DNA of 64,000 nucleotides from Geosiphon pyriformis (GCA_016748015.1 JAAOMT010000590.1:739912-803911), one strand, 5' to 3'; positions 12,471 to 26,632 are shown, counted from the stretch's first letter. Program-made: numbers and translations. The notes: generated by a model not told the origin, from the sequence alone.

Positions 12471-13932
12471 TTAAAGACAGTTTGCATTCAAAGTAGGTCT
12501 TTTAAATGGTTTTAAGAGCTTAAGAGTGGATGCATTTAGTGTATTATACTCTAAAGCAAAATGACCAAACCTTCTACACTTTTTACACTGAACCAAATTC
12601 ATCTTAACCCAAATAAGTTTTATATTACCAAAAATTAATTCTATATAAAAGACAAATTCAAGTTTTTTTTTTGATTTAAAGCCAACTACAATACAGCAAA
12701 TCTTATTGCCAGTCTTAAGTAAATGATTGATGACACAAGTTTTTTTACTAGCTCTTTTTAATAAAGTATTAAGATTATAAACAGTTGTTTTCATAAGCAA
12801 AATAAACAAAAGCATCTTAAACTAATTTCTTGACATTTAAACTTTATGATTTTTTACAGTTTTTATTATATATACTGAATTTTTTTTAATAAAAAATAAC
12901 CATCTTGCTGCCAATTGATTAGGCTAATCTAATTTGGCAAATTCTACTATAGTTTTTTGTTACAGTCCAATTAATTATAATCAGATCAATACTATTTGGC
13001 CAAACTTAAAAAAAGCTGCAATAATCATTTTTTTTGGTATATTTATGAGAATTTTTTTGATTATTATAGTCTAATTTAAGCATATTTTTTGTTTCTTAAC
13101 ATTATTATTTATAATAATTTCTTTATCTTTAGCCAATGATGTAGTTTTTTTATATTTCTTCTAATATAAACATTGATCAAATGATTTTTTCAAATTTTGA
13201 AGAAGTAATAGTCTCTTCAAAATTATTGATTAATGAAAACATTTTTTTGATATATTAGGTCTTGGTTATTATCAATTTGCTCTTAATTGCTAAAATATTA
13301 ATATTTAATGCAAAAAATTTCATGACAGGCACTTTTACTTAAGTTTTAATAATTTTAAGATTGATTTACTTTTTGTCTAAAGAAATAAGTAAGCAAAAAG
13401 GGAAAAAAATCTTATCATTATCTATGTTGTAGTTGAAAAAATTGATTGAAGAACCAAAAACAGCACTAATATAAACTTGCTTGGCTTTAAAGATATTTAT
13501 CTAAGAATTAAACTGCTTTTTCTCTTTACCACTTGTTCTATAACTATTATTATTATCAAAAATGATCACTTCAAAAGTATTTTCAATTGTATTTATTTTA
13601 GCAAACTAACCAATAACATGTTCTGAATTACCAAAACTCAAATTTGCCTTGTTACCTAAATGTTTTACTTTGCCAAAAAAAGTTTTTTGTTTTTGAGTCA
13701 AGCTTTTACTAACTGAATCTAATGCCAAAATTCTGGCTGGCCTTTTCTTGGCTGCAAAACCACTCATAGTGACAGCCAATTTAACAACAAAAAAGTTTGT
13801 TTCTTGGAGAATTGTAAAAAGTAAAATTAAAACAGAAAAATAAAAAACTTTTTTTTTAAAATTTACATTCTTTGGGAAATTTTGGACGTAGAAAAGAAAG
13901 AAGTTTATTTTATCAAATAGTATTAACAACAA
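12471..13932 (-). pseudogene. LINE ORF1 (gag-like, zinc knuckle) remnants
   Basis: Minus strand 12815-12471 has NLVQCKKCRRFGHFALEYN, a CCHC-like knuckle (C-x2-C-x4-H-x4-C expected, last Cys now Tyr). It corresponds to FAKCNKYGNLGHTLLGC in the plus-strand LINE at about 49.77 kb. Upstream, 13932-13606 has VTMSGFAAKKRPARILALDS, a basic Ser/Lys-rich region as in other ORF1 N-termini. Intervening frames are broken. Confidence 0.55.
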
Positions 13933-14464
13933 ATATTATTTTATAATAATAGTAAATTAATAAACATTTTTACTTTAAAATTTATTTTATCAAAATTATT
14001 TTAAGTTAACTTATTTATTATATAAAAAACATATCATTAAAAATTGGATATAATATTATTTATTTTATAAAAACATAAAAATAGTCAATTTGTTTTTGAT
14101 TTACTGTATATTGTAAATATTTAAAACTTTATATTCCAATTTTATTGAACTACATAAATCTGAAACTAAAATTTTTTATTTTAAATACTTGACTTTCAAT
14201 GATTTTTTAATGATCAAAAACAAAAAAGCAAATTTTATTTTACATTAATACTTGAATAATCACGATTTACAATTCAACAAAAATCATCATTTAACAATTT
14301 AACCTTCAGACCCAAAAATAATCATATTACAATAATAATGGGAAAGTCAATCAGAAAAGTTCGTTTAAATAATGCAAATTTTAATCCCAGACACCCGGTA
14401 AACAGTCACGTGTTATCATCGTTATCGGCAACTTGTGTTGAGCAATTTTAAATAAATTTTTAGA
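13933..14464. other. AT-rich spacer between LINE and the TOG gene
   Basis: No gene is visible. The sequence changes near 14340-14460 from hyper-AT to ordinary composition with CpG (CACCCGGTAAACAGTCACGTG), which probably marks the 3' UTR and flank of the minus-strand TOG gene ending at 14465. Confidence 0.5.
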
Positions 14465-17400
14465 TCATGAAGTGTCTTGTAAACGACGATCAAAAGTAGT
14501 TTCACTTCGGTAACCAAACATCTGTTGTAATCGTAAAAGTTTTTGCCTATATGCAACGTCTGAATAGAAAAGATTAATTAATACTCTTGTTGTAATCACT
14601 TTTTACTGAGGAAAAATAGCTATTAAATGAGAACTCACCTTCTGGATTTTCGCTATGATCCACATCAGTATTAGGGGGAACTATTTAAAGCAGATCACAT
14701 GCCATTTAGGAGTCCATAATGAATTCATTAAAAGACCAGAAATCAAAAACTTACATATAGTCTTAACTTCCGCTACTGCATTTACTCGTTGCTTTTCCTC
14801 TTCTTCCACTGCTATATTTTGCAGACCCCGTTTTATATAACTTTGAAAATATGTTCCTGTTTTTGATAACTGAGCTGTAATTTTAGGTTCCATTTCAGGA
14901 TGTAGTTTTTGAAATTCATATAATTCGAGAATACCCTGGAAATAAAATTTTATAACTTAGGTTATTTACTAAATTGTGGAAAACAAATACGCAAATTAAT
15001 ATTTTAACCTGTTTTGTTTCTTCTCTGTTTCCAATTTTTTGGAAAATCTGGGTTAATTTTGAATTTACATCTATACCAGAAAAACGGGGACTTCCATTCG
15101 GAGTTGGAAATCGTGCTGACATGGGAGTGCGTGGGGAGGATGGGCTAACTGGTTCGGAGCTATTGGATCGGGTTTCATTGAAATTCGGGGGAATTTCAGG
15201 GGTGGAACTTCGAATCAGTGATTCGTGTGCTCGCGCGAATGTTGGACTAGGACTGCCAGTCTGTGAGCCATTAGCTCGAATGTCTTTGTAATTAATTCCT
15301 GATTCTCTAATTAAAACATTTCGTTGAATCGACTCTTGCGTACGTAGAGGCTCTGAACCAGTAAAAGCAGATTCTGAAATCGTAGAGCTATTTGAACGAA
15401 TTGATGCAATAGAAGAGGGGCGGCTCTGGAGATTACCTTGAGGGGGAGGAGGCTGAGAATCAGTAAAAAATTAGCATATCATTGTTAAACATTTAAATTT
15501 TCAATGTTTATAGAAAGAATGAAGAAATTTGAGTGTTATACATTAGCTGTTGTAGTTTGTTTCTCTTTTTTCCTTGAAGCCTCAAGCATGTGATGCAAAT
15601 ATGGATAAACATAACTGCGTTGAGGATCTTCGATAAGGTCTAAATGATCATAAACCCCATCTCCAAGGCCATTCACTAATTCCAGTAATAGAGTTTTCAC
15701 TGTGCGAAGAGGAACTTCTCCGAGGGGAACTTGTTCAGCAGCGCGCCGCTTCCATTCGGCCGGTGGTGTGGACAGAAAGAAATTATTAAGATCACGCAAA
15801 AGCTGATTTGGTTTTAAAACTCCATTTTTAACGTTATCTTGAACACTCTTTGCCAATTTCCATAAGCATTTCATGATAAGTTCAGTAAATTTCGTTTTAT
15901 CAGTGGTTTGAGATTGAGGAAGATCTCGTAAATTGGCGGATGATCGCTCAAGAATGGATATTAAGGCACTAAGGTTATAAAGAAAATTTGTCATTAGACT
16001 GGCACATATTAAAATTAGATCAAAAAGATTCGATTTCAAAAGCTCATAGCTTCTCACCTATAGGTAGAGTTTCGATCACTATTTTCAAGAACCTTAACCA
16101 TAGCAACATTAAGGGCTTTCGATAATTGCTGTCCACAATCCAGACTTTGAAGCGCTGGATCTAATAAGCGAGCCGCTAATTCTTGCAATAATATGACTAG
16201 AGAGTCCTGTGATATAGCTGGAGCCAATTCTTTACTAGAGAAAAGCAATACCAAAGCATTTACCAAATGTTTACACTGGCGAATAAGTGTGTGTTTTTGA
16301 GGTTCAATTTGTGGATATGTCATATGAATTTGCAAACTCAGAGCGTTGACAAGTTCATCAACATGCTCAATAACCTTAGTGGGTGATCCATTAAGCTCTT
16401 TATCTATTTCTTTCAGACCTTCAATGCTCTGCTGCGAATCACTACTCATAATTTTATTAATGATAATGTCTACTCGGACTTCAGTTAAACGCTCCGCATT
16501 TATTGGACGTTGTTTGTTGTTAAGAGATCCAGACAAATTATGTTTTACAGGGATTTCGATGTTAGAAGTTGGGTTCTCGGGGGGATCGATATCCATTGCT
16601 GTTAATTCCCTGCTTGATTCAATATCTTGAGATGTAGTTGCTGGAGGTGGTGCACCATTGACACCATTCATGCCCCTTCGCAGTCGAGAAAATTGGAGAC
16701 GGGATGGGCCAGGTAGCCCTCTACCTATACCACTGGGCGCTGGACTTTTTAGTAAAGAGTTTGGATTCTTATTCATTGTTGGTGGAGGAAGCTCATTTAG
16801 GGGTATAGACTGAGGTTGCTCTAAGGGGAGCGAGGGAGCTGAAACAACAGAAAGAGCAGAAGCTCGACCTATAGGGCGTCTAAGACCAGGTAATGGTAGC
16901 GGTAAAGGTTCCTCTTCGTATTCTTCATCTTCTTCTTCTGGTGAAGGTTCCCGCTTACCACCAGATGTGCCAAATCTTAATTTTGACCCGGGCTTTTTTC
17001 CAGCATTGTTTGGTGGAGGTTTTGCAGCTCCACCGGTTGGTCGGGCCGATTCGATCATTGGCATAATTGATTGTTTCACTGCACCTTTGAGGTCCCCGCA
17101 TTTCGCCACAACGAAGTCATAACCTGCGTTACTGATAACAGGAGACAAACATGCTTGAGCAGCTTTTCTTACTTCTCCGTTACGGTCGGCTAGACATGAC
17201 AACAATATGGGAACCAAAATTTTTAAGTCAGATGAAGGTTTTTTTTCTTTTTCCTCAGATTCCTTGAGACGTTCAGAGAGCCAAGAAAGTAAATCTTTGC
17301 GCAATAATGGGTTATCCGTGGCAAGACTGGTGGCAAATGAGCTAATGAGAGGTTCTAGGCCTGTAGCATTTGCCAAACACTCCAAAGTCCCAATTGCGCT

Positions 17401-20400
17401 GCCTCGTACAGTAGACTTTTGGTCTGTGAGTACCGCTGTCACAGGCGCAACAAATATTTTAACGTAACGTTCAAAAGGTTTGCCCATTGCTGTCGCAAGC
17501 TTTCCGCAAATTTCCAGTGCCATCATCTGTAAGCTCTTGTTACTATCTGCCAATCGTACCTTTAGGATTGGTACAAAGTCACCTATGTGCAAACTATTAC
17601 ATGAGAATCTCTTCAACTCAAATTAGAATAATGTAATATATATCACTAACCAAGATTTGGTTTTATCCTCTGATTAGCATCAACAATAGCTTTTATTTGT
17701 TCCAGCCCTTCTTTTCGTGTCTTCCACTTGTCATCATTGCAATCCTAAAAACGAATCAAAAACTTTGTTATTTCTCGAAGAGCAAATATCTCTTGAATAC
17801 ATAAAAATCATTGCTCACAGCAATCATTTTACTAGTAAATTGAGCTCCTATGTCAACTTTAGGAAAGAGCTCTTCCAAGGCATCAGCTCCACCACTCGAT
17901 GCTGCGAATTCAGCCTGAAATACAAATAAAAGATTTTGATTTTTTGATTTTCAAATAATAATAAAAATCGAATATTATATAATCACATACGCTTATTTTA
18001 GATGGTTGAGGTGGGGTTTGGTCAGCAACTTTTTTGAATTCAGCATCTATTATGGAGAGTTGCGTGGCATTCAAGTCCTGAACAAATGTTCGAATACCTA
18101 TAAGAAGTGGGTTAATAGGGTATATGAGGACGTAATTTTTATAAGGACTAAATATATTACCTGGACCCACAAATATCCTCAAAGCACCAAGCACGGTAAT
18201 TGCGTTTGTTCGAACAGCAGCATTTGAGCTGCTCAAAGAAGATTTTAAAAAGTCAATTAAGTCCCGTACTTGAAGCCCAGTAATACCAAATTCCATGATA
18301 GCACCCTGAACCCATGTTAAAGAATCAGCCAAGATTTTTGGTGATTTTGCTTTACGCAAGGGCTCATACGCTGATACCCAGAATATATAATAAATCAAAA
18401 TTTTGGATTGAAGTTTAGAGCAAAATATACGAAATTTAAATATCAATCAATACCTTGACTCAATAAAAACTGAAGTGAAGATTTTTCGGCAAATCGGGTC
18501 AAACAATCCCCCGCACTTTTCTTAAGCTTAATATCGCCCAATTTTTCTATAAGTACTAGAATCAGAAATTTAAAAATGAGTTTCATATTAAGTATTTTGA
18601 ACTTTGAAGCCTTCATATTTACTTGGAATGGCTAAAGCTGCCGCAGATTTTGTGAATGAAGGAATCCTCTCTGCAAGCAATTCCATTATATTGAAAGCTT
18701 TACTCATAATCTGGTACAATATCGCAAATTATATTAAGTTAGAGGATAAAAAAATAAGAAATATAAAGATTACAATGTAAATCACCTGAAAATTGCTCTC
18801 TTTCCATCCGGGCTTTTTGCTCAAAAAACGTATAACAAGCTCTGCTTCAATTTCAGAGGGATCCATCTCATCCAAGGTAGTGTATAAGGTTTCAATAGCT
18901 AATTTAATAAGACCAAAATTTAAAATGAACTTTAATCTTAAATTGAATAGCTGAAGCTCCTTATACCTGCCAATCGTAACTTCCAATTCTTATCGCCTAA
19001 ATCCTCTGTCTGACTTTCGGGTACACATTCTGAAAATTTGTCTTCAACCTCTTCATTAGTAAATTTATATCGTAGAGGTTCTTCGGTTTTAGCTCCACCT
19101 TTCTTTGTTGGTGGTGGAGGAGGAGGTGCAGCAGCAGCTTTTTTTGGCGCAGTAGCTGGAGCAGGCTTTTTTGAAGGCGCGGGTTTTTTGGTTTTGGAAG
19201 CACCCTAATTAACATTATAAGTCATCAGTAAAATGCCGGAGGGAAGAGTTGATAAAATTGAAGAAACTAACTGCGGCTGATTTGATGAGGGGCTTTGCTG
19301 TAGATTTTGTTCTGCCCGGTTCGGAAGTTGCGGCAGGGACTGGAGGTTTCCGTGCAATAGAAACCTTAACCTTGACTTCAGCTTTCTCGAAAAACTCTTT
19401 GATTTTGCCTTTTTTGAGGTCATCTAATCCTTCAAGAAAGGGATTCATGGCCTTTTCACCGATGACTTTCATTAAAGTTCCAAGGCCTTCGAAAGCAGCC
19501 ACTCGGACAGGTTCAAAACTGTCCTCGGAAGACTTGACCATCATTTCGGTAAGAGATTTAATTTCACCTTTGTTAGGAGCAATTTTGGTATTTTTGAGGC
19601 AACGAACGAGCCACTTCATAGTTTCCGTCTTTACTTGTGGGTTTTTGTGTTTACCACCGGCTATAAAATCCTCGGCGACGTCATCAAATGTTACCTTTTT
19701 AATGGACACTAAAAAGTTAGGTGATTTTTTTATGGTCCCAGAAAACTTGAAATTTGTAACAAATCGCTCACCGAAAGAAATATGGCATCTAACGCGGATG
19801 CTAAAGTGTCCACTACTGTTTGCTTCCTTTCTTTGAGCTTTTCTATTATTGGCCCGATAACCTAATTGAGCAGATAACTTTTATTTTACTATAAATCAAA
19901 AGGAAAAATCAAGAACACAAATTACGAACGGTGGATTTATGTTTTCCAAAAGCCTCGCGTAATCCAATAGCCAATGCTTCGATACAATTTGCAGCCGCGG
20001 TTACAACTACAATATTGGCATCGGTCATTCGCTAAAAATTACAAAACCGAGATTTATTAAAATTGAATAGCGTGAAATGAACCATAATGAACTTTAAGAA
20101 TTTTAAGAACCTTGGCAAGAGCACCAATTAATTCGCCATAATTGTTGTCGGCAATTTTGGGTGTTTTGCATATTTCGAGTAGTGCATCCAAAGCTTCTTT
20201 CCTGTCTTTCCATTTTGAGGATCCCTAAATTTAGGATTTGTTTTCATAAACTTATTCAAGCGCTTTATTCCATGCTCATTGAAAACTTCAATTACCAATT
20301 GTTCATAAAAGTCCTTGTTCATCTTAGCAAGAACATCTACAGCCACCAGAGATGCATATACATTTATATCCTTTTCTTCTTCAGCTTCTTCTTCAACTCC

Positions 20401-21756
20401 TATTAAATTATTTAAAAAGATCAATATGATGGCACACAAAAAACATCATCTCATTTAATTCTGTTACCTCCCCCAGCTTCGGCATGAGCTTCAGCAGCAG
20501 CTACCTGAGATCGCAGTAAACGTGTTTGCGTAGGTTTTTCAGGTGGAAGTTTTTCGAAAGCCTCATTTAGTTCTTTAACCTTGATAAGAAAAAGTACTTA
20601 GCGACTCTGATGAAGCTAATGGCAACCAATTCATATTAATCTACCTGAATTGGTTTTAATTCCTGTAAGATTGGATTTAATCCTTGACCAAGCCATTTAT
20701 ATAACTCTATTACAAGATTTGTTCCCTAAAATGGGGATAAATGAATGAATGAATGATTGGTTGTGCTATAATTTATAAGGATAAACTGGGATAAGGCTCA
20801 TAAATTACCTCACTTCTAACATTCTTGTCTGTATGATTGAATACTTTAGGCAAAGCCTTTAGAATTGGTTTGCAAGTGACTGTTTTAGCACCGTAAAGCC
20901 TAAAAATAGGAAATCATTTTAAGCTAAAAAGATCTACACAGGGAAATAAAGAAAAAGAAACGTAACCTGATAATTTCTTTGAGGGCAAAAACTGTCGTGG
21001 CTACTAATTTTGGCTGTTTTGCATTTAATCCAATTAAAACATCTTCCTACATGAGATTACGTGTAAAGTATTAGAAGTTTATTTACAATTCAATATGAAG
21101 GGACCTGAGAACTATGATTCTTGCGCCACGTACCACAACAGGATCGGGAGTATCCACCTCAATATATAATAGTATTAGTTCGACTGCTTTATTTTTTGTT
21201 CCAGCCCGAGCGGAACCAAAGCTTTTATCTACCACTGCCGGTATAACTGAACCTCTTGATCTAAGATATAAGATAATAGTAGTTTTAGAAGTCTTAGCAA
21301 AGTTCCAGGCACACTTTATCCATATAATATATATATAAACCCGAAGCGCCGGATAAATGAGGTACTTAAAGTAAAAGAAGATAAAACTCAAAGATTGAAT
21401 AATGAAGAAAAGTTCGGAGCTTGCCTCGTAGGATTTGGCGCGTTTTCTACAAAAGCCAGTAAGGTTGTAAGACCAGTTTCTTGAGCAACAGCATTTGCAT
21501 CGGTTGCAATATTTTTCATGAAACCATCAAAAGGCCTGAACTCGTCATCATTAGACGGATCTGCCTTGGAAAACTTCTTTGTAAGCTCCTCGTATGCTCC
21601 AACCCGCACCTTCCAAATCTGAAAGGATATAATCAAGGTTTGCGCGATTAAAGTTGAAATAAAAAGCTGAACAAAGTGAATTTATGAAAGTAATACTTTG
21701 TGTGTTATTCGTTCTGTAAGAGGAAGTGACGAAAAATCTTCTTCCGGTGTGGCCAT
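14465..21756 (-). CDS. XMAP215/Stu2/CKAP5-family microtubule polymerase, multi-TOG
   Basis: 26 exons join to a 1777-codon frame, ATG 21756-21754 to TGA 14467-14465. Family members bind alpha/beta-tubulin through TOG domains and speed plus-end growth; they act at spindle poles and kinetochores. TOG1 starts in exons 1-2 (HKIWKVRVGAYEELTKKF) and runs to exon 6. TOG2 spans exons 9-12 (WKDRKEALDALLE...PVRVAAFEGLGTLMKVIG). TOG3 spans exons 13-18 (DKNWKLRL, KPGWKESNFQ, FGITGLQVRDLIDF). TOG4 is in exons 20-21 (DDKWKTRKEGLEQI, LADRNGEVRKAAQACL). An acidic, Pro/Ser-rich linker follows. The last repeat is TOG5-like (VDIIINKIMSSDSQQSIEGL, FTELIMKCLWKL). The C-terminal segment reads KLTQIFQKIGNREETKQ, TYFQSYIKRGLQ, YRQKLLRLQQMFGY. 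Introns are 63-170 bp and GT-AG, except intron 2 (21255-21424), which needs a GC donor. Exons: 21697-21756, 21425-21618, 21134-21254, 20967-21046 through 16058-17582, 15542-15968, 15009-15452, 14755-14935, 14639-14680, 14465-14559. Confidence 0.93.
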
Positions 21757-24700
21757 AATTAAGCGAAAGTGAGATGACAGGAAACCCTTTTGTTGAAATT
21801 GGGAAATTTAACAGTTCTGAACTGGTGTTGATGTTTTCAATAATTTCGCATATCCAAATCAGGATATGTTGAAGTTGATAGCGATATTCACGATAACAAT
21901 CATAATGATGATCATATGATACCATAGGATGAGAACCCCACACAAAAGGCGGGTAATCATGCATGCTCTTTGTAAATAGACCCTGATTCCTGAATAATAG
22001 GGGATAGGGGCTAGGACTGATTTATCTGTTATTAATAATTTCTTGTGAAATGTAGCCTATGTCAAGTAAAGACCGCTATTTTTATGAGGAAAACAAGAAA
22101 ATTTGGAATTGGACATTGATAAGACAAATGGGATTATTAACTTTTTGATATATTTTAGCGACTTTTCTTTTGGTTCTTACTATTAAACTTGCCAGTTGCA
22201 AAAGAAAAAAAAACAAGTATACATTGACAAGAAGTTCGATTTAGTGAAATAAAAGTAAAGACATTTGAAATTTTTGTCATATTTTAATAAGAATAAGTAA
22301 ATCTTTTTACAAAATAATATAGCATAAATTTTAAAAATTTAACGTATATTTAAACCATTAAAATAAAAATAAAAATAAAAAATGCAAAAATTATAAATAA
22401 GTATTTTAAATTCTATTTTTTTATAAATTAACAAATATTGTATTAATTATTTATTATTTGCTTTAGTTTTATTTATTTTTATTATAAGTAATTAAAAATA
22501 ATATTTCATGAATTACAACTTTAAATTATATAATTACAATTGTTTTAATTAAAATAATATTTATTTTTATTATTATTTAACAAGTATAGTACAATTATTA
22601 TTTATTACAATACAATTATACCAGATTTTAAAAATCATAAATATACTATTATTTATGGTTTTTATAATTAAAACATTAATATTAACAATTTAGTTTAGTT
22701 TTATATTCAAAAATACTTTAATATACAAATTTTAAATAAAAACTAAAAGTTTATTTTTAAATAATAAATAAATTAATAAAAACCAATTTAAAACTTTAAA
22801 AATTTTATAAATATGTTTTGTTAAATTAAGATTTATAATAATTATAACTTTAAAATTTAAGTAATTAAAATTCAAGTTAAAAATAAACATATATATTTTA
22901 TTAAATTTGTTTATAATTTACAGTTTTATTTTTATTTTTTAATTTAGTTTTTATAATAATTAAAATTATATTATTTATTTTTTTATATTATATTATAATA
23001 TTTACTTATTTTATAAAATTGTTTATGTTTTTAATATTACAAATCACAATTTTTTAAATTAAATTAGTTATTAAAAAATTAATAAATATTAGTATATAAA
23101 ATATTTAGATTCAAAAACACAATGTTAAATAAATTTATAAATTTAATTATTTTAATTTTTAAGCTGTTTAGTTTTAAAAACACCAAAAACATTAAAATTC
23201 AAAAATATTAAATTATTAAATTTATTAGAAATATTAAAACTTAAAAATAATAAATTAATAAAATAAAAATAAAAAATTATCTATAATTATCTATAATTAT
23301 ATTCAAATAAAAAATTAAAAAAAAAACAAAAACAAAAAAGAAAAATTTAAGTTAAAAAATAAAATCCAATTTAAAAAATAAACTTAAAACTTAAAGTTTT
23401 ATTAAAAATACTTTAATTTTAATTTCAAAAAAAATTAATATTAACAAAAAAGATTAATTAATATTTAAAAAATACCAAAAAAACATTATTTATAATTTGC
23501 ATTCAAGTTTTATTATTAAATATAATTAAATAAATAATAAAAACTAATTTTTTAACATATATATATATTAACTATTATTACTTAATAATTAAATTTACAT
23601 TTTTTTCAAAATAATCAAAACTTTATTTATTTAAATTATATTTAATAAACATAATTTAACTTAATTATATTTTATATATAAAAATAAAATAAACTAATTT
23701 AATACAAATTCACATTTTTAAAACTAAAATAGTTTAAAAAATAAGTTTAAAAAACTCTATTGTCTTAAAATAAATAATACAGAATTTTAATTAATAATAG
23801 ATATTTTTTTATTATAAAAAGCTAAAAAATTAAAAAAATTATAAATAGTTATACTTATTAATAATATATAAAAAAATCAAATAACTATTTTTAAAAACTT
23901 ATAATTATTTATTAATATTAATTTTAATTATATATATTAAATTTTTATTTATAAAAACAAATTATTTTAAAACTATTAATTTAATAATTTTATTATTAAC
24001 AAACTTTACTGTTACAAACTAATAAGTTATAATTTAATTAAAATTATTTTACTAAATTTAAATAAAAAGCTAATAACCAACTTAAAAAAATTAATTCTTT
24101 TAATAATAATTATTTTTTAATTTATATATGTATTTACATATTATAGATTAATATTAATTATAATATTCGCTTTTATTATTAATTTTTTAGCTTTGTTTAA
24201 ACTTAATTCAAATATAAATATTAATTAAATAATTTTATAAAAGTAAAATTTTTTTTTATATAAATACCAAATTTTAATCTTTTATATTTAAAAAACCAAC
24301 CAAAAAAATTCATTATTATATTCTTTACAACTAGTTTTCTAATTTTTTTTTACATTGTCAGAAATATTAACAGATATATTTTTCTTAATACTTGAATAAT
24401 TTTTTTTTTATTTCTATTTTTAATTAATAATAATAATAATAACTTATTAAAATTAAGTTTGTCAAGTTTAAGCGATTATTTTACATAAAGTTTTATTTAT
24501 TAGCAATTTCGAATTTTAAACTTAATATTTTAAAACCATTTTTCTTAAGACCAATATTTGAAATTTTTATAAAAAATAAAAAATGATAATATTTTTATAT
24601 TTTGAGATATCACATTGGCAAAAAAAAAATGAATTTAAAAAATCAATAAAAATTTAATAACAAAACTTTAATCAAATATCAATTGTTTTCAAAAACATTT

Positions 24701-26632
24701 GTAAAATTAAAATAGGTTATTAATGTCTTGGAGTAGTAAAATAGGAATTTTTATTTTATTAATTAATAAATTTCAGAAGACAATAATAAATATTATTTCG
24801 AAAAAATCATCAATTAGACATGATATTTCATTTAATTACAAAATGAAAATAATTATTTATGAAATTAGACTTAAATGAATTTTAAGATTTTTAAATCCTT
24901 TCAATTATTTTTTTTCAGGTTTGGAAATTTTTACCAAAATCTGATAATTAAAAGCTTTTTATAAATTTGCAAAACTATTCAATTTAATTTTTTATTAATT
25001 TAAATTAAAGTTATTTCTTTACCAGAAAAATATGCGACACTTTTGAATTTTACATTCATCGAATTCTTAATATTAAATTTAAAACTCTTTGCTATCTAAT
25101 TAATTGAAAATACAATAGCATAATTCTTTATTAATAAATTTATTTATTAACACCAAAGAAAACTTTTTTACCATATAATTAATGGCAAGTTTCGTGTTTG
25201 ACAAAAATTTTTTCACACAAACTTTCATGAATTTTTTTCAAGTTATTGGATAAATGCAATGAATTTCAATAAAAGAACTATATTGAATTTAATAATAATA
25301 GCTTTTGAACCGAAAATTTACTTCTTTAACGAAATATCTTTGAAATATCTCAAATTTACCCTCATAATTAAAATCTCTCGAGACTATAATAATTATGGAT
25401 ATTTTTGATTTTCCTAATCTTTCGAATTGATATTATTTTTATTATATAATTGGCCCAGTTATTATACTTCTAGTTGTTAAACTTTAATTCATCATCCACT
25501 TCCAAATTTTAACTTGACAGTAAAATAAAATTTCCAAGTTCTTGAAATAGAAATAAGGCGAGTAAAAAGTATATTTAAGGGTAACCTCTATTATGATAGA
25601 CATTTTCTTGTATTGAGTTATGCTCCAATTAGTCGCTCAAATGTCGTCAAGAAAATTTCCCAAGAATTCATTATCTACCTTTTTCATTCTTCCAAATTCC
25701 TGCAGAAATGCAAAGAAAACCAATCTATCAATAATTTACTAATAGATAACTAAATATATACATATTTATGAATGATTTTTAAGACAACTTTTTTTTTTTT
25801 ACTTTTCAGTAGGCTAGTTAAAATTTGCCAATTTTTTACAGAGCTGCAAGAATTGAAGGGTAAGCAACCTCTTTAAATAAGTCCTTTTTAGAGGTCCCAT
25901 TTTTTTTTACGTCAAATTAAAACTGATACCTTTTTTCCAGAATTAATAAGTTTTTCCACTGGAATTTATTACAAGTTGAACAAGCTACTATTTTTTAATG
26001 CTGATATATTATTTCGAATTTGAATTATCAAACAAATCTTGAGTTGGGTAATTGAGAAACTTCGAACTTGAGTTTTTTGAAAATTGTAAAAATTCAATGA
26101 AAATATGCATCGATTTATTACTTTTCAAAAAAAATAAGAAATGTAACCTTACGACCATATATATATATATACGTTTCCAACAGATCTCATAAACTTTTTT
26201 AAATATTATAATTGCAAAAGATCATGTACCAACTGAGCAATTTTAAAAAATATTAAAAACGAAAATAACACCTCATTAAAATAAAGGACATCATATTGTG
26301 TTTTCTTTATGTCCGAAACTATAAGTTAAAAACATCCATGGCTTTTTCCCAAGTCAAGAGTACGAGGATTGGTTCGAGTTCAACTCAAGAGGCATTTCAT
26401 ATATTTTGTCCCTTTATTAACTGATCTTGACATTAGGACTAATGATTTCCCTATGAAGCATTGACCTCTGACTACAAGGCAAACGTTTAGAAAATAAGTT
26501 GACAAGCAAGGCATCTCCTGCCTGAAAAGGTTTATGAACGTCACATGTTCACTTTGTTGCTTAATCGTTATTGGTCGAGAATTAAACAAATCTTGCGAAA
26601 AGTTTGATGCACATAGATGAGAATTTTTAATC
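21757..26632. other. Gene-free AT-rich region
   Basis: About 4.9 kb. 21757-22020 is probably the TOG-gene promoter and 5' UTR, with ordinary composition. From about 22250 to 25400 the sequence is almost all A/T in long homopolymeric and TTATTAA-type runs with very few C or G. I found no ORF with protein-like content, no clear inverted repeat and no RNA gene. From 25400 the composition becomes ordinary again toward the promoter of the next gene. Confidence 0.7.

Larger units (their letters stand above)
5771..13932 (-). mobile_element. Old, hyper-AT LINE (non-LTR retrotransposon), minus strand
   Basis: Pieces read in order on the minus strand: ORF1 N-terminus (13.9-13.6 kb), zinc knuckle (12.8-12.5 kb), endonuclease (11.6-11.35 kb), reverse transcriptase (10.1-8.9 kb), RNase H-side remnants (about 8.9-8.6 kb) and the C-terminal Cys/His segment with tail (6.5-5.77 kb). 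Each aligns by eye with the plus-strand LINE at 48.6-57.2 kb, for example SKFNVFYGNNFSVLKSIS here against SKFNVLHGNNFSVLKSMS there. Many stops and frameshifts break it. CpG is almost absent and A/T dominates third positions. About 2 kb between 8.6 and 6.5 kb holds no readable domain and may include another insertion. It appears much older than the plus-strand copy or belongs to a different subfamily. Confidence 0.8.

Noticed and set aside
16346-17467. Plus-strand frames opposite the TOG gene
   Set aside because: They lack family resemblance and are antisense shadows of exon 21, which has strong protein similarity.
26350-26400. tRNA-like T-loop sequence GGTTCGAGTTC
   Set aside because: No matching acceptor stem, D-arm or poly-T terminator can be built around it.
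21757-26632. Centromere or replication origin in the long AT-rich tract
   Set aside because: Extreme AT content alone is not evidence; similar tracts occur at 41, 47 and 6-8 kb, and no satellite array is visible.
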